DNA from: Megasphaera sp. AM44-1BH | GTDB taxonomy: Bacteria > Bacillota > Negativicutes > Veillonellales > Megasphaeraceae | DNA: 64,000 nt | Assembly: GCF_003467125.1 (NCBI RefSeq) | Contig: NZ_QSFA01000001.1 | Span: 396,797-460,796 of the forward strand | Direction of reading: 5' to 3' | Shown here: positions 1-8,482 of the stretch, in pieces | Layout of the letters: each line of letters starts with the position of its first letter | Numbering within the stretch: the first letter of the stretch is position 1 | Program-made: the position numbers and the translations under genes | The notes under the pieces: generated by a model | Databases searched by the model: none | Told to the model about the DNA's origin: nothing | What the model saw: only the letters and a program-made list of their open reading frames with translations

Positions 1-2
1 TT

Positions 3-95
3 GTGGATGAAGCCGTCCTGAAGCACCAGTTCATCAAAGAAATCTATAAGACATATCATGCGGAACACATCGGACTCCTTATCCGTAAGGATTGA
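3..95 (+). CDS. C-terminal end of an unidentified protein (partial)
   Basis: An open frame enters from the left edge and stops at a TGA at 93-95, giving 30 residues that end in GLLIRKD. Codon usage looks native, and a hairpin with a T run follows about 20 bp after the stop, so this is probably the 3' end of a real gene. The fragment is too short to recognise a family. Confidence 0.5.
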   Translation: MDEAVLKHQFIKEIYKTYHAEHIGLLIRKD

Positions 96-113
96 ACTTC
101 AATCAAAAATATC

Positions 114-147
114 TGGCCCTGTACACATTGTACCGGGTCATTTTTTT
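114..147 (+). terminator. Intrinsic terminator after the partial gene
   Basis: An 11-bp imperfect stem (114-124 with 130-140, containing GTAC/GTAC and CCC/GGG) is followed directly by seven T residues. Confidence 0.7.
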
Positions 148-407
148 ATTTCAGAACAGACTAATTCTTTACATCCAGGAAAAGAATACGGTACAGCACG
201 AGGAGCAGGGACTCCCTGTTCCGTGCGCATCTTCCCGGCTTCCCATTTAATTTTTTATGTATTTTTTATTTGATAATAAAAAAATGTCATCTATAGCACT
301 TATTCCTTTCCAATATGATATGTCGTTTATTCTTGACTTTTTTAGTCCAAAATTATACCATGGTGGCAGAAAGGAAAATGATTACTAACTAATACGGAGA
401 CTCCCTC
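148..407. other. Intergenic region upstream of the Rrf2 gene
   Basis: No gene is visible here. An imperfect inverted repeat at 197-227 (GCAC/GTGC arms) may be a second terminator or a processing site. The 3' half is AT-rich. A possible promoter for the Rrf2 gene is TTGACT at 333-338 with TACCAT at 356-361, 17 bp apart. Confidence 0.4.
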
Positions 408-815
408 ATGTTCATGAACAAAAAAACCGATTATGCCCTGCGGATCATCCGGGCATTGACCGACCAAAACCGCCATACGGCAGCTGAACTGGCCGGCAAT
501 GAACAGATACCGCTGGCTTTTACGTACAAAATTTTAAAACAATTATCCCGCGCCGGCATTATCTCGCTGGAACGGGGACCCGGAGGCGGCTGCAGCCTCC
601 AGACTGATTTAAAACAAATCAGTCTTTATGATCTGATTCTGATCATGGAAGGAGAAGCAGACATGACCGCCTGTATGAATGGTCACTATGACTGCAGCTG
701 GCGCAAGAGCCACGGCATCTGCAAAATTCACCTCAATCTCATGGCCGTACAGAAAGAAATCAATCAGAAACTGCAATCGAAAAGTCTCTGGGATATTATT
801 GGAAAAACAACCTGA
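408..815 (+). CDS. Rrf2 family transcriptional regulator (probable Fe-S sensor)
   Basis: This 135-residue protein has an N-terminal winged helix (about residues 1-60) typical of the Rrf2 family (IscR, NsrR, CymR, RirA). Three cysteines at 89, 96 and 105 (C-x6-C-x8-C) sit where IscR and NsrR bind an Fe-S cluster. CymR-type members lack these, so a redox, oxygen or NO sensor is more likely than a cysteine-metabolism sensor. A GGAG lies 8-12 bp before the ATG. The gene is 22 bp upstream of, and co-oriented with, the acyl-CoA dehydrogenase/rubredoxin fusion and the flavodiiron gene, so it probably controls them. Family assignment is firm; the ligand is inferred. Confidence 0.85.
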   Translation: MFMNKKTDYALRIIRALTDQNRHTAAELAGNEQIPLAFTYKILKQLSRAGIISLERGPGGGCSLQTDLKQISLYDLILIMEGEADMTACMNGHYDCSWRKSHGICKIHLNLMAVQKEINQKLQSKSLWDIIGKTT

Positions 816-837
816 CGCACTAAAGGAGGAATATCAT

Positions 838-2751
838 ATGTTATTTCAAACGACAGCTGCACACGAAGCATTGCGCAAAGAAATCCGGCAGTTTGCTGAA
901 TCAGAAATAAAACCTATCGCCTTTTCCCTCGATCAGAATAACGAATTCCCCACCGATATCGTAATGGAAATGGGCCGCCGTGGATGGCTTGGCCTGCCTT
1001 ATGCCAAAGAATATGGCGGCGCCGGTCTGGACGTCATCAGCTATGCCATTGCCGTGGAGGAATTATCCCGCGTCGATGGCGGAACCGGCGTCATCGTGTC
1101 TGCCCATACCTCGCTGGGGACCTATCCCATCGCCGCCTTTGGCAATGAACAGCAGAAGAAGAAATATCTGGTCCCCCTGGCAAAAGGCGAAAAGCTCGGC
1201 GCGTTTGGCCTGACCGAAGAAAATGCCGGGTCCGACGCAGGCGGCACGGAAACGACGGCTGTCGATAAAGGCGATTACTACCTCTTAAACGGCGGCAAGA
1301 TTTTCATTACCAATGCGCCCAAAGCGGATATATACGTCGTCTTCGCCGTGACGACACCTGATATTGGCACCAAAGGGATTTCTGCCTTTATCGTCGAAAA
1401 AGGCTGGAAAGGATTCAGTTTCGGTGACCATTACGATAAACTGGGCATCCGTTCTTCCTCTACGGCAGAACTTATCTTCAACGATGTGAAAGTACCGAAA
1501 GAAAACCTGCTCGGCAAAGAAGGGCAGGGATTCAAAATCGCCATGGCAACCCTTGACGGCGGCCGCATCGGGATCGCCGCCCAGGCCCTTGGCATCGCCC
1601 AGGGAGCTTATGACAATGCAGCAGACTATGCCAAAGAACGCATTCAGTTCGGACAGCCCATCGGAGTCCATCAGGGCATTTCCTTCAAGCTGGCCGACAT
1701 GGCCACCAAACTGCGTGCTTCCCGGTTCCTCATCTATTCTGCAGCAGAATTGAAAGAACAACATAAACCGTACAGTATGGAAGCGGCTATGGCCAAGATG
1801 TACGCCTCCGACGCCGCCGTAGAAATTACCAACGATGCCCTGCAGGTATTCGGCGGGTCCGGTTTCCTGAAAGGAATGGATGTAGAACGCGCCTACAGAG
1901 ATGCCAAAATCACAACCATTTATGAAGGAACCAATGAGATCCAGCGCGTCGTCATCGCCGCCCATATTCTGGGCCGCCTTGGCAAAAAAAGCGACAGCGG
2001 GAGCCGGTCTCTTCCTAAAAAAGCTGCTCCTGTCACGGGTATCCGCAAAAATACGATTTTCCGTGATGGCGATGCCAGAACGAATGTGGCTGAACTGGTG
2101 GCAGCGCTGAAGCATGACGGATACGATTTCTCTGTCGGTATTCCTGCCGACACGCCGATTTCCCAGGCAGAGCGCGTCGTTTCTGCAGGAAAAGGCATTG
2201 GCAGCAAAGAAAACATGAAACTCATCGAAGACCTGGCCCAGGCTGCCGGTGCTGCCATCGGCTCTTCCCGGCCTGTAGCGGAAACGCTCCGGTATGTTCC
2301 TCTGAACCGCTACGTCGGCATGTCGGGCCAAAAATTTACAGGGAATCTGTATATCGCCTGCGGCATATCTGGTGCCAAACAGCACCTCAAAGGAATAAAG
2401 GACGCTTCGACCATTGTCGCCATCAATAAAAATGGCAATGCTCCCATTTTCAAAAACTGCGATTACGGCATCGTCGGTGATGTAAGCGAAGTTCTGCCGC
2501 TCCTTGCTGATGCTCTCGGCCGCGGTGAAAAGAAAGAAGCTCCTCCCATGGTCAAGATGAAACGCCCTGTCGTTCCCAGACCAGAACCGATCGGTCCCCG
2601 TTATGTCTGCAATGGCTGCGGCTACGAATACATTCCGGAACTCGGCGATGAAGATGCCGATATCGCCCCGGGAACGCTCTTTGAGAACCTGCCCGATGAC
2701 TGGGTCTGCCCGGAATGTGCCGAAGAAAAATCCCATTTTGTCAAAGCCTGA
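838..2751 (+). CDS. Acyl-CoA dehydrogenase / ETF-alpha C-domain / rubredoxin fusion protein
   Basis: This 637-residue fusion carries three domains. Residues 1-385 are a short-chain acyl-CoA dehydrogenase with the catalytic glutamate in YEGTNEIQR (Glu363), as in butyryl-CoA dehydrogenase. Residues about 400-575 match the FAD-binding C-terminal domain of ETF alpha (SSRPV at 476-480, then the YIACGISGAxQH and GIVGD motifs). Residues 588-630 are a rubredoxin with CxxC pairs C591/C594 and C624/C627. The arrangement implies electron flow from acyl-CoA FAD through the ETF-type FAD to rubredoxin iron within one polypeptide. The start is the ATG preceded by AAAGGAGGA; longer readings upstream overlap the Rrf2 gene. 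The next gene encodes a flavodiiron protein, a known rubredoxin partner. The physiological substrate is not proven. Confidence 0.9.
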   Translation: MLFQTTAAHEALRKEIRQFAESEIKPIAFSLDQNNEFPTDIVMEMGRRGWLGLPYAKEYGGAGLDVISYAIAVEELSRVDGGTGVIVSAHTSLGTYPIAAFGNEQQKKKYLVPLAKGEKLGAFGLTEENAGSDAGGTETTAVDKGDYYLLNGGKIFITNAPKADIYVVFAVTTPDIGTKGISAFIVEKGWKGFSFGDHYDKLGIRSSSTAELIFNDVKVPKENLLGKEGQGFKIAMATLDGGRIGIAAQALGIAQGAYDNAADYAKERIQFGQPIGVHQGISFKLADMATKLRASRFLIYSAAELKEQHKPYSMEAAMAKMYASDAAVEITNDALQVFGGSGFLKGMDVERAYRDAKITTIYEGTNEIQRVVIAAHILGRLGKKSDSGSRSLPKKAAPVTGIRKNTIFRDGDARTNVAELVAALKHDGYDFSVGIPADTPISQAERVVSAGKGIGSKENMKLIEDLAQAAGAAIGSSRPVAETLRYVPLNRYVGMSGQKFTGNLYIACGISGAKQHLKGIKDASTIVAINKNGNAPIFKNCDYGIVGDVSEVLPLLADALGRGEKKEAPPMVKMKRPVVPRPEPIGPRYVCNGCGYEYIPELGDEDADIAPGTLFENLPDDWVCPECAEEKSHFVKA

Positions 2752-2773
2752 CCGTGAAAGGAGTCGATAAATC

Positions 2774-4000
2774 ATGTATTGTGTACGTGCCATTACCAAC
2801 GATGTATACTGGGTCGGAGCCAATGACCACCGGCTTCACCTGTTTGAAAATATCCACCCCATTCCCCGTGGCGTATCCTATAATGCCTACGTCCTCCTCG
2901 ACAAAGCCACGGTACTATTCGATACGGTAGACTGGTCCGTATGCCGTCAGTTCCTGGAAAATGTAGAACATGTGCTGAATGAACGGGATCTCGATTATCT
3001 GGTCATCAATCACATGGAACCAGACCACTGCGCCAGCATGGAAGAAATCATCCTGCGCTATCCCAAAGTCAAAATCATCAGCACGGAAAAATCGTTCATG
3101 CTCATGCGCCAGTTCGGGTTCCGTATCGATAATCAGGACCTGATTGAAGTCAAAGAAGGAGACACCCAGTGCTTCGGCAAGCATACCGTCACGTATGTGG
3201 CCGCACCTATGGTACACTGGCCGGAAGCCATGGTCACTCTGGACCTGACAGACGGAATCCTCTTTTCAGCCGATGCCTTTGGTTCTTTTATCGCCCTCGA
3301 CGGCAGGCTGTTTGCCGACGAAGTCAATTTTGACCGCGACTGGATTGACGAAGCGCGGCGGTACTATACGAATATCGTCGGCAAATACGGACCGCACGTC
3401 CAGCATCTCCTGGGAAAAGCAGCAACTGTCCTGGACAAGATCAAGTACATCTGCCCCCTCCATGGACCCGTATGGCGCAGTGATTTCCCCTATCTGCTTG
3501 ATAAATACACCCATTGGAGCACTTACGATCCCGAAGAAAAAGGTGTACTCATCGTCTACGCTTCCATGTACGGCAACACCGAATCGGCTGCCCAGATTCT
3601 GGCATCCCGTCTGTGTGAAAAGGGTATAACCAACATCCGTGTCTGCGACGTATCCAACACCCATGTGTCCGAACTCATCTCAGAAACATTCAAATATTCC
3701 CACCTGGTCCTGGCATCGGTGACGTATAATCTGGGTATTTATCCGGTCATGCTCGATTTTCTGGAACACATGAAAGCCCTGCACGTACAAAAACGTACCG
3801 TTGCCATCATCGAAAATGGCTCCTGGGCCGTCAAATCAGGCGACCTCATGCAAAAATTCATGGACGACAATCTGCAGGACATGACCATCCTGAATGAACG
3901 GGTCTCCATGGCATCGGCTCTTCATGAAGACAAGCAGCAGGAAATGGAACAGCTGGCCCAGGCGCTGGCAGACAGCCTCCAGAATCTGGAACAATCATAA
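2774..4000 (+). CDS. fprA: Flavodiiron protein (FprA / rubredoxin:oxygen oxidoreductase)
   Basis: This 408-residue A-type flavoprotein has an N-terminal metallo-beta-lactamase fold with the di-iron ligands visible (H80-x-E82-x-D84-H85, H148, D167, H230), and a C-terminal flavodoxin domain from about residue 258 (VYASMYGNTES binds FMN phosphate). Family members reduce O2 to water, or NO to N2O, using electrons from rubredoxin. It starts 22 bp after the fusion gene, whose C-terminus is a rubredoxin, so donor and oxidase are probably co-expressed. A strong SD (AAAGGAG) precedes the ATG. Confidence 0.92.
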   Translation: MYCVRAITNDVYWVGANDHRLHLFENIHPIPRGVSYNAYVLLDKATVLFDTVDWSVCRQFLENVEHVLNERDLDYLVINHMEPDHCASMEEIILRYPKVKIISTEKSFMLMRQFGFRIDNQDLIEVKEGDTQCFGKHTVTYVAAPMVHWPEAMVTLDLTDGILFSADAFGSFIALDGRLFADEVNFDRDWIDEARRYYTNIVGKYGPHVQHLLGKAATVLDKIKYICPLHGPVWRSDFPYLLDKYTHWSTYDPEEKGVLIVYASMYGNTESAAQILASRLCEKGITNIRVCDVSNTHVSELISETFKYSHLVLASVTYNLGIYPVMLDFLEHMKALHVQKRTVAIIENGSWAVKSGDLMQKFMDDNLQDMTILNERVSMASALHEDKQQEMEQLAQALADSLQNLEQS

Positions 4001-4049
4001 AGCGTCCCCCTTATTTCCTATTGATACCTCTTCCTATCATCCAATACAG

Positions 4050-4092
4050 CGCTGGGCCCGTACCGGACTACCTCCCCGGTACGGGCCCAGCG
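4050..4092 (+). repeat. Long GC-rich perfect inverted repeat after fprA
   Basis: A 17-bp perfect stem (4050-4066 with 4076-4092, arm CGCTGGGCCCGTACCGG) has a 9-nt loop. There is no T run after it, so it is not a standard intrinsic terminator. It may protect the mRNA 3' end or stop transcription weakly. Confidence 0.6.
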
Positions 4093-4202
4093 TCTGCATC
4101 ATAGATACAGAGAATCCGCAGCTCCTCATCGCAAGCATCAACGCGGAGTTTTACGAAAAAGAAAAAGAATTGTTGCTCTCCTGAAATGGCCCTGCCACGA
4201 AA

Positions 4203-4230
4203 TTGTAACGGCCGCTGTATATACTATAGA
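4203..4230 (+). promoter_or_regulatory. Candidate promoter for the small secreted protein
   Basis: TTGTAA (4203-4208) and TATAGA (4225-4230) are 16 bp apart, 27 bp before the start codon. Confidence 0.45.
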
Positions 4231-4256
4231 AAATCAAAAAAAGGAGAGTGATTCAT

Positions 4257-4538
4257 ATGAAATGGACCCATATCATACGCATAGCATTAGTCCTCGTCAT
4301 CACCCTTACGACCTTCAGCGGCGCCGCTCTGACTGCCCAGGCTGCTGGTCCTCGTCCGCCTCAGCGATATGAAGAACGGGATGCCCACTGGAAACAGCTG
4401 CAGAAGGAACGGGATCAGCGCCGTTGGGAGAAAGATCATAAATCCTCATCCCAGAGAGACGCAGATCAGGCCAACCGTAAAGCCAATATCGCTATCGGCG
4501 TCGCCGCCGTCGCTGCCATCATCGCCTTATCCAAATAA
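4257..4538 (+). CDS. Small secreted or membrane-attached charged protein, unknown function
   Basis: This 93-residue protein has a signal peptide (about residues 1-29, ending in AQAA), a charged middle rich in Arg, Lys, Glu and Gln (about 30-70), and a C-terminal hydrophobic stretch (NIAIGVAAVAAIIAL). I chose the ATG at 4257 because AAGGAG ends 10 bp before it; the in-frame GTG at 4248 lies too close to that SD. It is monocistronic, with its own candidate promoter and a strong terminator. I recognise no family. The layout resembles small envelope proteins of diderm Bacillota, but that is a guess. Confidence 0.7.
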   Translation: MKWTHIIRIALVLVITLTTFSGAALTAQAAGPRPPQRYEERDAHWKQLQKERDQRRWEKDHKSSSQRDADQANRKANIAIGVAAVAAIIALSK

Positions 4539-4564
4539 CCAGAGAAAGTATACCTGTAACAGAC

Positions 4565-4611
4565 AGGGCTGTAACAACACGGATCACGATTCCGTTGTTA
4601 CAGCCCTTTTT
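4565..4611 (+). terminator. Intrinsic terminator after the small secreted protein
   Basis: The stem AGGGCTGTAACAAC pairs with GTTGTTACAGCCCT and is followed by TTTTT. Confidence 0.85.
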
Positions 4612-4617
4612 CATGAT

Positions 4618-5817
4618 TTACTGCAAGGTTCTGTTCAGTGCCTGATTCAGGTCGGCAATAATGTCTTCCGGATTTTCCAGGCCTACGGAAAGCCGGACCA
4701 GTCCTTCACTGATGCCGGCAGCTTTCAGTTCTTCAGAAGAATAGGCAGAATGAGTCATAGAAGCGGCATGTTCAATGAGCGTTTCTGCATCGCCCAGGGA
4801 TACGGCCAGCGTGCACAGTCCGACATGATCCATGACGATGGCACCTGCTTCCCGTCCGCCCCGTACTTCAAAGGAAATCATGCCGCCCGGCAGTTTCATC
4901 TGCTTTCTGGCCAGCTCGTACTGGGGGAAACTCGTAAGGCCGGGATAATATACTTTCTCGACGGCTTCATGGCCTTCCAGAAATTCCGCCACTTTCTGTG
5001 CACTGGCACAATGGCGTTCCATACGGATTTCCAACGTTTTCAGCCCCCGGGCAATGAGGAAGGCATCGTGCGGACTGAGGACAGAACCGGTCGCCGTTTT
5101 CATGCCAAAGTCAGCCACTTCATGGATAAATTCCCTGGAGCCGCAGACAAATCCGGCAACTACGTCGCCATGACCATTGATATATTTCGTCGCCGAATGG
5201 AGGGCTACATCGGCTCCCAGTTTCAGCGGCTGCTGGAGATAGGGCGAGCTGAAGGTATTATCCACCATGACCAGCCGGCCCGGTTGTTCATGAGCAATAG
5301 CAGAAACACCTTCAATGTCTGTAATCTTCAGTGTGGGATTGACTGGCGTTTCTACATAGACAACCCGCGTATTGTCTTTTATCGCTGCCCGGACCTGTTC
5401 CAGATCCGTCATGTCAACGAAATCGACTTGTACGCCATACCTTGTCATACCATGAGCCAGGAGGTCAAAGGTGCCACCGTAAAGCGTATCAGCAGCGACG
5501 ACATGATCACCGGCTTTGAGCGCCGTCCAGAGAGCAGCGGCAATAGCGCCCATTCCTGAACCGGCCGACAGGGCCGCCCCGGCACCTTCCAGAAATGCAA
5601 CTTTTTCTTCTACCATGCGGTTCGTCGGATTGCCCAGGCGGGTATAAATGAATCCGGGGTCCTTGCCGGCAAAACGGGCTCCGCCCTGGGCCGCGTTTTC
5701 AAATACGAATGTCGAAGATTGATAAATCGGTGTCTGCAGTGCCCCGAAGGTGTTTTTCTGCGCGCCGGCATGAATCGTCTGTGTACCAAATCCCATATGT
5801 TTTAACTGTTCCATCAT
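4618..5817 (-). CDS. megL: Methionine gamma-lyase-like PLP enzyme
   Basis: This 399-residue Cys/Met-metabolism PLP enzyme has its Schiff-base lysine in HSATKYINGHGD (K211). Similarity to methionine gamma-lyases runs along the whole chain (SPHDAFLIARGLKTLE, SLGDAETLIEHAASMTHS, GLVRLSVGLE). Such enzymes split methionine into methanethiol, 2-oxobutyrate and ammonia, and also act on homocysteine and cysteine. The active-site cysteine typical of classical MGLs (Cys116 in Pseudomonas putida) is glycine here (LYGG), so cystathionine gamma-lyase or broader activity is possible. The start at 5817 follows a GAGGGG; an ATG 12 bp upstream is an alternative. It is divergent from a LysR gene. Confidence 0.82.
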   Translation of the reverse strand: MMEQLKHMGFGTQTIHAGAQKNTFGALQTPIYQSSTFVFENAAQGGARFAGKDPGFIYTRLGNPTNRMVEEKVAFLEGAGAALSAGSGMGAIAAALWTALKAGDHVVAADTLYGGTFDLLAHGMTRYGVQVDFVDMTDLEQVRAAIKDNTRVVYVETPVNPTLKITDIEGVSAIAHEQPGRLVMVDNTFSSPYLQQPLKLGADVALHSATKYINGHGDVVAGFVCGSREFIHEVADFGMKTATGSVLSPHDAFLIARGLKTLEIRMERHCASAQKVAEFLEGHEAVEKVYYPGLTSFPQYELARKQMKLPGGMISFEVRGGREAGAIVMDHVGLCTLAVSLGDAETLIEHAASMTHSAYSSEELKAAGISEGLVRLSVGLENPEDIIADLNQALNRTLQ

Positions 5818-5888
5818 ATATCCCCTCATATTTTCCTTAAAAATTCGAATATTATTTTTTCAGACCGGCCTGTCCATTTCTGTATTTA

Positions 5889-5894
5889 CTATAC
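5889..5894 (-). promoter_or_regulatory. Candidate -10 of the megL promoter
   Basis: On the minus strand TATAGT lies about 70 bp before the megL start. The -35 region (about 5912-5917) is weak, as expected for an activator-dependent promoter; the LysR-type dyad is centred roughly 50-60 bp upstream of the -10. Confidence 0.45.
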
Positions 5895-5938
5895 TAAAAA
5901 TGATGTAAGAAGAAAAATATATGAATCCTATTCTAAAG

Positions 5939-5953
5939 ATAGATTAAATCTAT
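5939..5953. promoter_or_regulatory. LysR-type operator (T-N11-A dyad)
   Basis: ATAGATTAAATCTAT is a perfect dyad about one central base. Its core fits the T-N11-A rule for LysR regulators. It lies between divergent megL and the LysR gene. Confidence 0.65.
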
Positions 5954-6035
5954 ATCCGCAAGAAATTTTATCCGTTCCCTGCTATAATAGATACATGAGC
6001 AAACATATGGTTATTCTGTATCAGGAGGAGATATT

Positions 6036-6935
6036 ATGACACTGCTGCAGCTGAAATATGTATTGACCGTCGCCCAGACCGGAACGATCAGTGATGCCGC
6101 CAAAGAATTATTCATTGCCCAGCCCAGCCTGACCAGTGCTATCAAGGACCTGGAAACAGAACTGGGTATTGAAATATTCCACCGTACCCGCAAGGGCGTC
6201 ACCGTGACTACCGAAGGCGAGGAATTTCTCTCGTATGCGCGTCAGGTCATAGAGCAAACTAATCTCATTGAAGAAAAGTACTTTCACCATGGTCCGGTGA
6301 AGCATCAATTCTGCGTTTCCTGCCAGCACTATTCCTTTACAGCCGAAGCGTTCATCGAATTGCTGAAGAACTATGACGGGGATCAGTATGATTTCCGCAT
6401 CCGCGAAACGACGACGTATGAAATCATAGAGGACGTGGCCCGTCTGCGCAGTGAAATCGGGGTTCTCTACCTGAATGACTTCAACAAAGCTATCCTGAAA
6501 AAGACGCTGCGGGAAAATAATCTGAAATTCCATAGTCTGTTCATTGCCAGACCCCATGTTTTCCTGAGCAGTAACCATCCCCTGGCCGCCAAAGACCCGG
6601 TCACACTGGAAGACCTGGATCCGTATCCCCGTCTGGCTTACGAACAGGGAACGCATAATTCTTTTTATTTTTCCGAAGAAATCCTCAGCACGCGCAATTG
6701 TAAAAAAGACATCATGGTCCGCGACAGGGGGACTCTCTACAACTGTCTCATCGGTCTGAACGGATACACCATCAGCAGTGGCATCATCAGCGATCAGCTC
6801 AACGGAGTAAAAATCGTCCCCCACCGCCTCGACGTAGACGATTACATGAATATAGGCTACATCACAAATGCCAAAACCATTCCCGGTCCCTTTGCGCTAC
6901 GGTACGTAAAACTATTGAAAAAATATACTAAATGA
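6036..6935 (+). CDS. LysR family transcriptional regulator
   Basis: This 299-residue protein has an N-terminal winged helix (residues 1-60, with AAKELFIAQPSLTSAIKDLE as the recognition region) and a C-terminal periplasmic-binding-type effector domain. SD AGGAGGAG precedes the ATG. A TATAAT (5983-5988) lies 48 bp upstream. It is divergent from the methionine gamma-lyase-like gene and shares a LysR-type dyad with it, so control of megL by sulfur amino acid status is the simplest hypothesis. The effector is unknown. Confidence 0.9.
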   Translation: MTLLQLKYVLTVAQTGTISDAAKELFIAQPSLTSAIKDLETELGIEIFHRTRKGVTVTTEGEEFLSYARQVIEQTNLIEEKYFHHGPVKHQFCVSCQHYSFTAEAFIELLKNYDGDQYDFRIRETTTYEIIEDVARLRSEIGVLYLNDFNKAILKKTLRENNLKFHSLFIARPHVFLSSNHPLAAKDPVTLEDLDPYPRLAYEQGTHNSFYFSEEILSTRNCKKDIMVRDRGTLYNCLIGLNGYTISSGIISDQLNGVKIVPHRLDVDDYMNIGYITNAKTIPGPFALRYVKLLKKYTK

Positions 6936-6956
6936 TCCATAATCCCCGGTAAACAA

Positions 6957-7012
6957 AACAAGGACGGCAGCAAAATGACTTTAAAAGCTCATTTCGTTGC
7001 CGTCCTTGTTTC
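6957..7012. terminator. Bidirectional terminator between lysR and the M20 peptidase gene
   Basis: ACAAGGACGGCA pairs with TGCCGTCCTTGT, with a secondary inner stem (AAATGA/TCATTT). It separates two convergent genes. Confidence 0.75.
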
Positions 7013-7027
7013 AACTCTGCCATCGTG

Positions 7028-8365
7028 TTATGCGTTGTAATTTTCCATCAGTCTGCGGAAGAAATTGCGTGCCCCCGGGAGTGCGGCAGCGGGAATTCGT
7101 TCGTTGACGCCGTGCATGGGGCCCCAGGAATCATCCTGTTCATAGCCGCTGAAGAGGAAGATGTGTCTGGCAATGTCCTTATAATAGCGGGAGTCTGTCG
7201 CAAACAGCATCAGTTCCGGCATGACGATGACATCGTCGCCGTATACGTCGTGGATAGTCTGTTCGACCAGGCGGAACTCTTCACTGTCCGGCGTATCTTC
7301 GTTGACCGGGTCGATGCCGGATACGCGGCGGACCTGGATGCCACCAGTAAGGTACTGCTGGATATACGCAAGGATTTCATCCCCCGTTTCCCCGGGAAGG
7401 ACGCGGGCACTGATGGTAGCGCTCACATGCGCCGGGATGACATTAGGCTGATTGGCGCCCTGGGCCATGGTCACACACATGGTCGTATGGAGCAGCGCAT
7501 CTAGGCGGGCATCCTGCCGGGCCAGTTCACACACTTCATCCCAGTACCGGTCGGGATCACTGAAAATCCGTTGTTTGTCCCCTGTTTCCAACTTGGCCAT
7601 ACCTTTCAGCTGGCCCCGGGACAAATCCGTCAGCTTATACGGACGGGGATGGTCTTCCAGTGCTACGATACAGCGGGCCAGAGCTCCCATATCCGTGCGC
7701 AGGCCCGGAACGCTGGAATGGCCGCCTGTCCCGTCTTTATAGAGCTCGTAGACAATCTGCGACTTATCTCCCAGACCGACGTGGGCAATGCGGTGCCCCT
7801 TATCGTCTGTCGTTACGCTGCCGCCTTCATCGAAGAGGACAATCTGGTGAACGCCCCGTGCAGCCAGTGCTTCCTTGAGGAGCCGGCCGCCGTCTTCCCC
7901 GCTGATAGTATAAATTTCTTCACTGTATCCCAGTGCGATATAGAGATCATAAGAAGGGCGGAATCCATCGGCAAATGCTGCTTCCACCGCTTCCATTTCA
8001 GCCAGGAAGAGGTGTTTGCAGTCAGTCGTGCCCCGTCCCCAGATGATGCCATCTTCATAGGCACCGGAAAAGGGTTCTTTCTTCCATAGTTCCAGAGCTC
8101 CCGGTTCAACCACGTCCTGATGTGCGCTGAGTACGAGCGGCGTTTTTTCCGGATGGCCCGAATCATAATGGAATAACAGGCCTGCCCGGCCGACGGGAAT
8201 GACTTCAAACGTTTTATATATGACGGGATAATAAGCTTCCAGCAGGGCATGAAGTTTGGTAAATTCCCGCCAGTCCACTTTTTCCAGATTTTCATTGGAA
8301 ATCGTCTGACAGGCAATAAAATGCTGCAGATGGTTTGTCAGTGTCTGTTCTTCTGTAAAAGTCAT
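7028..8365 (-). CDS. M20 family metallopeptidase (carboxypeptidase S / dipeptidase type)
   Basis: This 445-residue cytosolic zinc peptidase shows the M20 metal-site signatures: HQDVV near residue 82, GRGTTDCK, SEE (where most members have DEE or EE) and the late PMHGVNER histidine. The dimerisation domain lies between. Likely substrates are short peptides or N-acyl amino acids. SD AGGAGG precedes the ATG. It has its own promoter and follows the terminator of the amino acid ABC operon, so it is a separate unit; a link to imported peptides or acylated sulfur amino acids is inferred from position only. Confidence 0.85.
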   Translation of the reverse strand: MTFTEEQTLTNHLQHFIACQTISNENLEKVDWREFTKLHALLEAYYPVIYKTFEVIPVGRAGLLFHYDSGHPEKTPLVLSAHQDVVEPGALELWKKEPFSGAYEDGIIWGRGTTDCKHLFLAEMEAVEAAFADGFRPSYDLYIALGYSEEIYTISGEDGGRLLKEALAARGVHQIVLFDEGGSVTTDDKGHRIAHVGLGDKSQIVYELYKDGTGGHSSVPGLRTDMGALARCIVALEDHPRPYKLTDLSRGQLKGMAKLETGDKQRIFSDPDRYWDEVCELARQDARLDALLHTTMCVTMAQGANQPNVIPAHVSATISARVLPGETGDEILAYIQQYLTGGIQVRRVSGIDPVNEDTPDSEEFRLVEQTIHDVYGDDVIVMPELMLFATDSRYYKDIARHIFLFSGYEQDDSWGPMHGVNERIPAAALPGARNFFRRLMENYNA

Positions 8366-8391
8366 AACGCATTCCTCCTTTAGTTACCTTC

Positions 8392-8420
8392 ACTATATAC
8401 AGATTTATCTTTTACGTCAA
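8392..8420 (-). promoter_or_regulatory. Promoter of the M20 peptidase gene
   Basis: On the minus strand TTGACG (8420-8415) and TATAGT (8397-8392) are exactly 17 bp apart, 27 bp upstream of the start codon. Confidence 0.75.
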
Positions 8421-8430
8421 TACACACAGT

Positions 8431-8478
8431 AAAAGAGGAACTATCCCTGGCACAGAATCTGCCAGAAACAGCCCCTCT
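8431..8478 (-). terminator. Terminator of the amino acid ABC operon
   Basis: An imperfect hairpin (outer AGAGG/CCTCT, inner CTGGCA/TGCCAG) is followed on the minus strand by TTTT. It lies just after the ATPase gene. Confidence 0.6.
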
Positions 8479-8482
8479 CTGC

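Noticed and set aside
1285..2823. Long open frame antisense to the acyl-CoA dehydrogenase fusion
   Set aside because: The sense strand has intact domains and an SD; the antisense frame has no recognisable domain and is a codon-bias shadow.
4248..4256. GTG start for the small secreted protein
   Set aside because: It lies too close to the SD AAGGAG; the ATG at 4257 has normal spacing.
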